The notes beneath the pieces were generated by a model that was not told where the DNA came from, did not search any database, and worked only from the letters and a program-made list of their open reading frames with translations. 32,339 nucleotides of DNA from Leptolyngbya sp. DLM2.Bin15 (GTDB lineage Bacteria > Cyanobacteriota > Cyanobacteriia > RECH01), in NCBI GenBank assembly GCA_007694125.1, contig RECH01000358.1, forward strand, positions 1 to 32,339, read 5' to 3'. The translations under genes were made by a program, and so were the position numbers. Shown here in pieces: positions 26,486-32,339 of the stretch (the stretch's first letter is position 1; every line of letters starts with the position of its first letter).

Positions 26486-28480
26486 GTGGCTCACCCCCCC
26501 ACAGCTCACTATGGTTTAACGGCGGATGACCAACAGCGTTTGGCTCCCATGATTGACTATCGCGCCGTGCGATCGCTCCCGGAAATTTGGGCGATCGCGG
26601 CCCAGCATCCAGATGTGGCCCAGCAGGTGGCGCTGCATGCGCCTCACAGCCAGCCCGAGGTGCGAATCACCTACAGCCAGCTCCATGAACGGATCCAGCT
26701 CTGCGGCGCGGCGCTACAGCATTTGGGAATCCGCAAGGGCGATCGGGTTGGCTTGATTGCCGACAACAGTCCTCGCTGGCTGATTGCCGATCAGGGCATT
26801 ATGGCTGCGGGAGCCGTCGGTGTGGTGCGCGGGGCCCAGGCGGCGGTGGAAGAATTATGGTTCATTCTTAAAAATAGCGGCAGCACGAGCCTGATCGTGG
26901 AGGATCAGGCTACCTTTCTGAAGCTCCAGGCAGGTTTGGCAGAGTTGCCGATCCAGCGGGTGATGTGGCTGAGTGATGAGCCCGTACCCACCGAGGATCT
27001 GGGCTACCCAATCTTCAATTTTTCTAGCCTGCTGGAGCAAGGTCAGGGGCGATCGCTGCAGCCAGTGCCCCTCGAACCCAGCGACCTGGCTACCCTGCTC
27101 TACACCTCCGGCACCACCGGCCATCCCAAGGGCGTCATGCTCACCCATGCCAACCTGCTGCACCAGGTGAACACCCTAGGCGTTGTGGTGCAACCCAAGG
27201 CGGGCGATCGCGTTCTCAGCATTTTGCCCACCTGGCACGCCTACGAGCGCTCCTGTGAATATTTCCTGCTCTCCCAAGGCTGCACCCAGGTTTATACCAG
27301 CCTGCGCCACGTGAAAGAAGACCTGAAAACCTTTCAACCCCATTTCATGGTGGGTGTGCCCCGGCTTTGGGAGTCTATTTATGAAGGCATCCAGCGGCAG
27401 CTTCGCGAACAGCCTGCCTCCCGTCAAAAGCTGGTCAACACGTTCCTCACCAACAGCCATCGCTATATCACGGCTAAACGCACCTACAGCGGTTTGAACC
27501 TTGAGAACCTACATCCCTCGCCCCTCGAACGTATTCTGGCAGGACTAGAAGCGATCGCCCGCTGGCCCCTGCATCGTCTAGGTCATCGCTTGGTCTACAG
27601 CAAAATTCGCGGCGCAACCGGCGGCAACATTAAGCAGGTGATTAGCGGCGGCGGTTCCTTGGCAAAACATTTGGATACCTTTTTTGAAGTCATTGGTGTG
27701 GATGTGCTCGTGGGCTATGGCCTCACCGAAACTGCGCCGGTGCTCACGGGACGTCGCCCTTGGAACAATCTGCGAGGTTCTGCCGGCCAGCCTATCCCCG
27801 GCACCGAAATTCGCATCGTCCATCTTGAAACCCGGCAACCTCTGCCGGTGGGCGATCGCGGCCTAGTGCTAGCCCGTGGCCCTCAGGTGATGACGGGCTA
27901 TTATCAAAATCCCGAAGCAACGGCTAAGGCCATTGACGCCGACGGCTGGTTTGACACCGGTGATTTGGGACATCTCACGGCAGGCGGGCATCTGGTGCTA
28001 ACCGGGCGTGCCAAGGACACCATCGTTTTGACCAATGGTGAAAATGTGGAGCCCCAGCCCATTGAGGATGCCTGTGTGCGCAGTCCTTATATTGACCAGA
28101 TTATGCTCGTGGGACAAGATCAGCGCTCCTTGGGGGCTCTGATTGTGCCCAACTTAAATGCCTTAGAAGTTTGGGCTAATCAGCAGGGCAAAACCCTTCA
28201 GGTACCCGAGGGCGTCAGTTTAGACAAACCTGACCCCCAACCCGATCGATCGCCGCTGCCCGTGGACGATGGGACGGTTCAAAGCCTCTATCGCCAAGAG
28301 TTAACCCACCATGTGCAGGATCGGCCCAACTACCAAGCCAACGATCGCATTGGCCCCTTCCGGCTGATTCTGGAACCGTTCTCCATGGACAACGGCATGA
28401 TGACTCAAACCCTAAAAATTCGTCGCCCGGTCGTCTACGATCGCTATCAGTCCTTGATCGACGAGATGTTCGAGTCCTAG
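26486..28480 (+). CDS. aas: Long-chain acyl-ACP/acyl-CoA synthetase
   Basis: This is an AMP-forming fatty acid activating enzyme, 664 residues. The P-loop LLYTSGTTGHPKGVMLTH starts at about residue 204. GYGLTETAP (about 410) and GWFDTGDLG bind the adenylate, and LTGRAKDTIVLTNGENVEP is the hinge region. The length and the inserted segment between the P-loop and the TE motif resemble the cyanobacterial acyl-ACP synthetases that recycle free fatty acids into membrane lipids. ACP rather than CoA as acceptor is inferred from this similarity. The start is GTG at 26486 with AGGAGAA 6-12 nt upstream. There is no N-terminal signal. Confidence 0.9.
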   Translation: MAHPPTAHYGLTADDQQRLAPMIDYRAVRSLPEIWAIAAQHPDVAQQVALHAPHSQPEVRITYSQLHERIQLCGAALQHLGIRKGDRVGLIADNSPRWLIADQGIMAAGAVGVVRGAQAAVEELWFILKNSGSTSLIVEDQATFLKLQAGLAELPIQRVMWLSDEPVPTEDLGYPIFNFSSLLEQGQGRSLQPVPLEPSDLATLLYTSGTTGHPKGVMLTHANLLHQVNTLGVVVQPKAGDRVLSILPTWHAYERSCEYFLLSQGCTQVYTSLRHVKEDLKTFQPHFMVGVPRLWESIYEGIQRQLREQPASRQKLVNTFLTNSHRYITAKRTYSGLNLENLHPSPLERILAGLEAIARWPLHRLGHRLVYSKIRGATGGNIKQVISGGGSLAKHLDTFFEVIGVDVLVGYGLTETAPVLTGRRPWNNLRGSAGQPIPGTEIRIVHLETRQPLPVGDRGLVLARGPQVMTGYYQNPEATAKAIDADGWFDTGDLGHLTAGGHLVLTGRAKDTIVLTNGENVEPQPIEDACVRSPYIDQIMLVGQDQRSLGALIVPNLNALEVWANQQGKTLQVPEGVSLDKPDPQPDRSPLPVDDGTVQSLYRQELTHHVQDRPNYQANDRIGPFRLILEPFSMDNGMMTQTLKIRRPVVYDRYQSLIDEMFES

Positions 28481-28853
28481 CAACCGGGGGTCGTCAGATT
28501 GCGTCAGCAGCATCCAGGCAGCAATTGTCGGCCGTTTTGGGGACGCGATCGCGGTATGATCAACGGGACGTTTGGCGAACCTTCATCCATCGTCAGGCAT
28601 GGTGCGATCGCCCAACAAGATGATCCTAGAGCTACCGTCCCTGAGATGAAGGCTGAATCGCGCTGTCAGGGTGCGATCGAGGCCATAACGCTCTATTTCG
28701 ATGATGCATCACGCCAGCATGATGCAGTCTGACGACGGACATTGCAGGGCTGTCATCCAGCACAGCAGCTACCGCTAGTTGTGAGTGGCCGTGCTAGGGT
28801 CGGTGCATCCGTCTTAAATTCATATTACTCCCAAGATTTCTAAGCAGTTGCCC
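28481..28853. other. Spacer between aas and ylqD-like gene
   Basis: These 373 bases hold several HIP1 or partial HIP1 sites and a hairpin, TGCATCA (28705-28711) with TGATGCA (28720-28726), around an 8-nt loop. A 77-codon ORF at 28499-28732 has no recognisable features and is judged non-coding. Confidence 0.5.
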
Positions 28854-29303
28854 ATGGAAGCTTCACAATCACACCTATTACTGAAACGGCTGATCAACAT
28901 TAAAGTTGTTGTGACGCCCCGTTGGAAAGAAGAGGTTCAACAACAGTTGCAAACCCAAATCAACCAACTGGATGGTCAGCTTCAGCAGCTTGAGGCCCAA
29001 GGACAGCGGATGGTGACGGAGGTTCAGAAACAAAGTGGGTCATCGGATGACCCCGCTGTGAGCCAACAAATTGGCAGCATTCAAACCCAAGTCAACCAGA
29101 AGAAAAGCGAGTTGCTAGAGAAGAAAAACCAAACTCTACAGCAGCTTCAACAGGTGCAGCTCCTAGAAATGGAGCAAGAAGTCGGTCAAGGGCAAATTGA
29201 GAGCTTCTTCCGCATTGAGAAGGGCGATAACCTGATCCGCAAAATGCAGGTAGAAATCCTCATGCGGGATGGAGTGGTGGAAGACATCCGTGGCGATCTC
29301 TAA
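28854..29303 (+). CDS. YlqD-family coiled-coil protein
   Basis: This is a 149-residue protein of the YlqD family. It has a short N-terminal beta segment (LLKRLINIKVVVTPRWKEE), then a long Gln/Leu-rich coiled coil (about residues 22-110), then a conserved C-terminal IESFFRIEKGDNL and VEILMRDGVVEDIRGDL. The function of the family is unknown. I start at ATG 28854 (MEASQSH) rather than the TTG two codons upstream. There is no membrane segment. The coiled coil implies an oligomer. A strong HIP1-containing hairpin follows the stop. Confidence 0.88.
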   Translation: MEASQSHLLLKRLINIKVVVTPRWKEEVQQQLQTQINQLDGQLQQLEAQGQRMVTEVQKQSGSSDDPAVSQQIGSIQTQVNQKKSELLEKKNQTLQQLQQVQLLEMEQEVGQGQIESFFRIEKGDNLIRKMQVEILMRDGVVEDIRGDL

Positions 29304-29614
29304 CCTCATCCTTTGTTGACCTATGGGGCGATCGCTTCACCCTGATTGCAGGTAAGCGATCGCCCCAAACGCTATGCTGGGTGACCTATCTGGGGGTATT
29401 GTTCATTCCTCCAGAGCCAGATTTGGAGAACGATGAACCGGTCTCCAGTCCCCCATTAATGTTCCGTAATCAAGCGGTTTCAAGCTACAATCTAGGATCG
29501 CGACCGTGAATTGGCGAGGGCGTCTGAGAACCCCTTTGCTGCGTTCATGGGTGCTACCCTGCTGGTTTGCGAGAACTTCGCAGTGCTGTTGTTGATCGAG
29601 TCAGACGCTACCCC
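29304..29614. other. Spacer between ylqD-like gene and E2
   Basis: These 311 bases carry no gene. The first 60 hold a perfect 13-bp hairpin (29325-29366). The remainder should carry the E2 promoter, which I cannot place. The open frame upstream of the E2 ATG (from TTG 29567) is spacer, because the lipoyl domain begins at MIHEVFMPAL. Confidence 0.6.
29325..29366. repeat. HIP1-based 13-bp hairpin
   Basis: GGGGCGATCGCTT (29325-29337) and AAGCGATCGCCCC (29354-29366) are perfect reverse complements around a 16-nt loop. Each arm contains one GCGATCGC. It begins 22 nt after the ylqD-like stop. No clear U-tract follows. Confidence 0.85.
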
Positions 29615-30898
29615 ATGATTCATGAAGTATTCATGCCCGCTCTCAGCTCCACGATGACCGAAGGCAAAATTGTGTCTTGGGTCAAATCACCGGGAGACAA
29701 GGTAGAGAAGGGTGAAACCGTCGTTGTTGTGGAATCCGATAAGGCCGACATGGATGTAGAGACCTTCTATGAAGGGTATCTGGCCAGCATCATTGTCCCG
29801 GCTGATGAAGTTGCGCCCGTGGGGGCTCCCATTGCCTTGGTGGCAGAAACTGAGGCAGAAATTGAACTAGCCCAGCAGCAGGCCAGCGCCATTCAGGCAG
29901 GAACAGCAGCACCGGCAGCTTCTCCAGCCTCTGCTCCTGCAGCAGCTCCAGCGATCGCCTCTGCCACAACATCCCAAAATGGAGCCGTTAAGTCTGGCCG
30001 CTTGGTGGTTTCACCCCGGGCCCGCAAGCTTGCTAAGGAGTTCAAGGTTGACCTCAACACCCTCCAGGGGAGTGGCCCCCATGGGCGGATTATTGCTGCA
30101 GATATAGAAGCCGCTGCGGGGAAAGCTCCCAGTGCGCCGGTCGCTGCCATTGCTCCGAAGCCAGCGGCGGCAGCATCGGTGGCAGCACCTGCGCCGATCG
30201 TGCCCGCTCCCGTCGCTGCTCCCCTTGGGGAAGTCGCCAAGTTCAACACCCTGCAGCAAGCGGTGGTGCGCAACATGATGACCAGCCTCCAAGTGCCCAC
30301 GTTCCGGGTTGGCTACACCATCACCACCGATGCCCTCGATGCCCTGTATAAAAAGGTGAAATCGAAAGGTGTCACCATGACCGCTCTGTTGGCTAAGGCC
30401 GTGGCGGTGACGCTGCAGCGCCATCCCTTGGTGAATGCTTTCTATACCGAACAGGGCACCAGCTATCGTTCGGAGATTAATGTGGCGGTGGCGGTGGCCA
30501 TGGAGGGCGGCGGTTTGATTACCCCTGTCCTGCGTCAGGCTGATCAAGTGGATCTCTATTCCCTATCGCGCACCTGGCGAGATTTGGTGGAGCGATCGCG
30601 CCTGAAGCAGCTTCAGCCCGATGAATATTCCACCGGTAGCTTTACCCTGTCGAACCTAGGCATGTTTGGCGTCGATCGCTTCGATGCGATTTTGCCGCCG
30701 GGTCAAGGTTCAATCCTGGCCATTGGAGCCTCTCGCCCCCAAGTGGTGGCCACGGCTGACGGCATGATGGGGGTGCGCAATCAAATGCAGGTCAACCTCA
30801 CCTGCGACCACCGCATCATCTACGGTGCGGATGCTGCCGCCTTCCTGCGGGATTTGGCTCAGTTGATTGAAACCAATCCCGAATCCCTCACCCTATAG
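29615..30898 (+). CDS. Pyruvate dehydrogenase E2 (dihydrolipoyl acetyltransferase)
   Basis: E2 moves the acetyl group from E1 to CoA on a swinging lipoyl arm. The 427-residue product has one lipoyl domain (1-80) with the modified Lys43 in ESDKADMD, an Ala/Pro-rich linker (81-127), the E1/E3-binding domain (129-167, SPRARKLAKEFKVDL), a second Ala/Pro linker, and the acyltransferase core (205-427) ending in TCDHRIIYGAD with catalytic His399. The Tyr where many E2s have Asp (DHRxxDG) is what I know from plastid and cyanobacterial E2s. The single lipoyl domain also fits. ATG 29615 is chosen because the lipoyl fold starts at once. Lipoylation could be served by the LipM-like enzyme at 8291-9121. 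Confidence 0.95.
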   Translation: MIHEVFMPALSSTMTEGKIVSWVKSPGDKVEKGETVVVVESDKADMDVETFYEGYLASIIVPADEVAPVGAPIALVAETEAEIELAQQQASAIQAGTAAPAASPASAPAAAPAIASATTSQNGAVKSGRLVVSPRARKLAKEFKVDLNTLQGSGPHGRIIAADIEAAAGKAPSAPVAAIAPKPAAAASVAAPAPIVPAPVAAPLGEVAKFNTLQQAVVRNMMTSLQVPTFRVGYTITTDALDALYKKVKSKGVTMTALLAKAVAVTLQRHPLVNAFYTEQGTSYRSEINVAVAVAMEGGGLITPVLRQADQVDLYSLSRTWRDLVERSRLKQLQPDEYSTGSFTLSNLGMFGVDRFDAILPPGQGSILAIGASRPQVVATADGMMGVRNQMQVNLTCDHRIIYGADAAAFLRDLAQLIETNPESLTL

Positions 30899-30918
30899 TC
30901 GTCCCGCAAGTTTGAAAC

Positions 30919-30963
30919 AAGCGCCGCCCCTTGACTCGTTGTCGATCCAAGGGGCGGTTGCTT
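30919..30963. terminator. Hairpin between convergent genes
   Basis: A 10-bp GC-rich stem, CCGCCCCTTG (30924-30933) with CAAGGGGCGG (30948-30957), can be extended outward (30919-30923 with 30958-30963) around one bulge. It lies between the E2 gene and the minus-strand gene at 30997, so it can end transcription from both sides. U-tracts are poor on both strands. Confidence 0.65.
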
Positions 30964-30996
30964 ATGTTGCGTTCAAGGTAGGGGCGTCTAGTCGTG

Positions 30997-31689
30997 CTAG
31001 CGATAGGATTGGGGCCCCGTCCAAATGTTATTGACAAGTTCTCCAAAGACCACGGGGCGATCGCCCACGTCGGCCGCCACCGTTTGCCCATGGAGATTCA
31101 CAGCCCATACCGGCCACTGCTCTTCGCCCATATTGCCGGCCCGGAAGAGCACCCGGTCAGGGTCAGACTGACTCCAACCCAGCAAAATAGCATTGCTGTA
31201 GTTCACCATGGTGGGGGCGATGGTATGGGCTTGGCTTTGGTGTTGATCCCAAACGACGGCATAGTCAGATGCTAAACCCGTACCAAAGAGTGATTCAAAT
31301 TCCCGGGCCAAGATGCGATCGCCCGCCTTCGACCAAGCAATGGGAATAATCATGGCGATGCTCCCAGGATGGTCTGTCTCTTCTCCCGAGACAAAGGGGT
31401 TATCGGCTAAGGGCGACGAGGCGGTGATCACCTGCAGTGCACCGGTTTTCAAGTTTTCTAGAAACAGCACGCTAGCTACTTGGGTCTGCGTGGGATCAGG
31501 CTGAATGCGAAGCTGAATGCGGCTATAGGCAGCGTAGCAACCATCAGGCGAGACCAAGGAAGGACTGCGGTAGTAGCGCAAAATGGGCGATCGCTGCGCA
31601 GGGTTCTCGGTGACCATGGTCATCACCCAGTTCCAGGGGACTGGGTACGGGCTATTCAAAGGGTCTAGGCGGGTGGAAGGTTCGGTCAT
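30997..31689 (-). CDS. TolB-like beta-propeller protein, unknown function
   Basis: This is a 230-residue protein. Three segments resemble WD40/TolB-like propeller blades: SPDGCYAAYSRIQ (about 45-57), IAWSKAGDRILAREF and LGWSQSDPDRVLFRAG. A further strand pattern, VASVLFLENLKTGALQVIT, fits the same fold. There is no signal peptide or transmembrane segment, so it seems cytoplasmic, unlike TolB. I cannot name the family. The start is ATG 31689; a GTG two codons upstream is also possible. No Shine-Dalgarno is seen. A small inverted repeat, TCAGCA/TGCTGA, lies at 31703-31721, just upstream of the start. Length and composition support a real gene. Confidence 0.78.
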   Translation of the reverse strand: MTEPSTRLDPLNSPYPVPWNWVMTMVTENPAQRSPILRYYRSPSLVSPDGCYAAYSRIQLRIQPDPTQTQVASVLFLENLKTGALQVITASSPLADNPFVSGEETDHPGSIAMIIPIAWSKAGDRILAREFESLFGTGLASDYAVVWDQHQSQAHTIAPTMVNYSNAILLGWSQSDPDRVLFRAGNMGEEQWPVWAVNLHGQTVAADVGDRPVVFGELVNNIWTGPQSYR

Positions 31690-31767
31690 GGGCACAGTAA
31701 CATCAGCAGGCGTTGTGCTGACATGGGGTTAGCAAAAAATGAAGCGCATTACGTCAAAACGTACGGG

Positions 31768-31793
31768 TGAAACCTATGGTTGAAACCTATGGG
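31768..31793. repeat. Near-perfect 13-nt tandem duplication
   Basis: TGAAACCTATGGT (31768-31780) is followed directly by TGAAACCTATGGG (31781-31793), 12 of 13 identical. Confidence 0.92.
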
Positions 31794-32094
31794 TTGGGAG
31801 CGGCGATGCTGCTTTTAAAGAGCACAGCATTTTTTCTCCACTCCGCTCCATAGAGCGATCGCGAAGCATCTCTCCCAACCTGATAGGCGGCCACTGTCCA
31901 ACTCAAACTCCCATCTCCGGGAGACTGTGTCCGGTGGAAATAGCCATCACGGTACCATGGGATAGCAATAGCTATGGACAAGGCTAGATGGCGACGAAAA
32001 CCGGTAGACTCGGTTGTTGTGCCCTAGGTCGGCACAGACCGTTGAGCCTGCCCCTACTCAGCATTCCCTGGCCCCAGGCATCGTATGCCATGGA

Positions 32095-32122
32095 CAGATT
32101 CACAGATGCAGATTCACAGATA
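32095..32122. repeat. Near-perfect 14-nt tandem duplication
   Basis: CAGATTCACAGATG (32095-32108) is followed directly by CAGATTCACAGATA (32109-32122), 13 of 14 identical. Confidence 0.92.
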
Positions 32123-32339
32123 CCGTAGCTTCTTGCCCAGGATTGAGCTGCCTCACAGTGGCCAGCTATCCCCTATGCTTCTGATGCATGGCAGCGCCAT
32201 ACAAGTCTATATGCTCCTATTTACAGGTATAGCAAGGGAAATGGGAACTGCCATGGAAAACGCTGAAACTCTTTAATAGACTTAACGTATGCAGCGTCAC
32301 ATAGACATCAATCGTTAAATTCTGCCTATCGTGATCAGC

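Larger units (their letters stand above)
31690..32339. other. Gene-free end of window
   Basis: These 650 bases have no convincing gene. Short ORFs at 31787-31981 (minus) and 32085-32276 (plus) lack recognisable features. The stretch holds two tandem duplications (31768-31793 and 32095-32122), one HIP1 site near 31855 and a TTAACG/CGTTAA inverted repeat (32282-32287 and 32313-32318). Confidence 0.55.

Noticed and set aside
28499-28732. 77-codon ORF between aas and the ylqD-like gene
   Set aside because: Composition is poor, there is no recognisable motif and no ribosome site, and it crosses HIP1 sites and an inverted repeat.
31787-31981. 64-codon minus-strand ORF
   Set aside because: It looks half-plausible, with aromatic and charged residues, but has no recognised motif or ribosome site. 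I could not support it.
1-32339. Search for CRISPR arrays, insertion sequences, phage or toxin-antitoxin genes
   Set aside because: No regularly spaced repeats, transposase motifs, terminal inverted repeats with target duplications, or short toxin-antitoxin gene pairs were seen.
1-32339. High density of GCGATCGC as a possible novel element
   Set aside because: This is the known HIP1 repeat of cyanobacterial genomes. It is useful for assigning the host but is not new.

Overview
The window reads as a chromosomal segment of a cyanobacterium. The HIP1 octamer GCGATCGC occurs dozens of times, inside and between genes. Several genes belong to families I know mainly or only from cyanobacteria (DUF1830, DUF3038, DUF4335). 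The phosphoenolpyruvate carboxylase and the pyruvate dehydrogenase E2 are of cyanobacterial/plastid type. I see no insertion sequence, phage gene, CRISPR array or rRNA. This looks like core genome with long, HIP1-rich intergenic spacers, possibly from a filamentous lineage, though genus cannot be read from it.

Layout. Positions 1-2270 hold a minus-strand tRNA-Leu(CAG), murA (peptidoglycan precursor synthesis) and a 62-residue conserved-looking protein. Positions 2.7-9.1 kb hold ppc, a Ser/Thr kinase fused to a seven-bladed WD40 propeller, and a LipM-like octanoyl/lipoyl transferase. Positions 9.2-13.7 kb on the minus strand hold a complete polyamine ABC transporter in the order potA-potD-potB-potC. 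Positions 14.2-16.8 kb hold a class B penicillin-binding protein (PBP2 type) and a DUF1830 protein followed by two terminators. Positions 17.2-23.5 kb on the plus strand hold deoC, recO, an MFS exporter-like protein, a family 4 glycosyltransferase, an adenosine-deaminase-family enzyme and a 72-residue membrane protein. Positions 23.6-26.3 kb on the minus strand hold a translationally coupled DUF3038-DUF4335 pair and a DUF427 protein. Positions 26.5-30.9 kb hold an acyl-ACP/acyl-CoA synthetase, a YlqD-family coiled-coil protein and the pyruvate dehydrogenase E2. Positions 31.0-31.7 kb on the minus strand hold a TolB-like protein of unknown function. The last 650 bases have no convincing gene.

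Functional links. MurA and PBP2 serve wall synthesis. PEP carboxylase (anaplerosis), the E2 (acetyl-CoA) and the acyl-ACP synthetase are central carbon and lipid enzymes. The LipM-like enzyme could supply the lipoyl group that E2 carries on Lys43. DeoC and the adenosine-deaminase homologue suggest nucleoside salvage.

The most interesting signals are: (1) a recurring pattern of two-copy tandem duplications of 10-18 nt in the intergenic spacers; (2) the DUF3038-DUF4335 pair with its ATGA overlap and a newly visible internal duplication in DUF4335; (3) a LipM-type cysteine motif in the lipoate ligase homologue; (4) a murA start region with a perfect Shine-Dalgarno in front of ATC; (5) a perfect 13-bp hairpin built from two HIP1 sites after ylqD. 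No striking new multi-gene defence or mobile system is visible.
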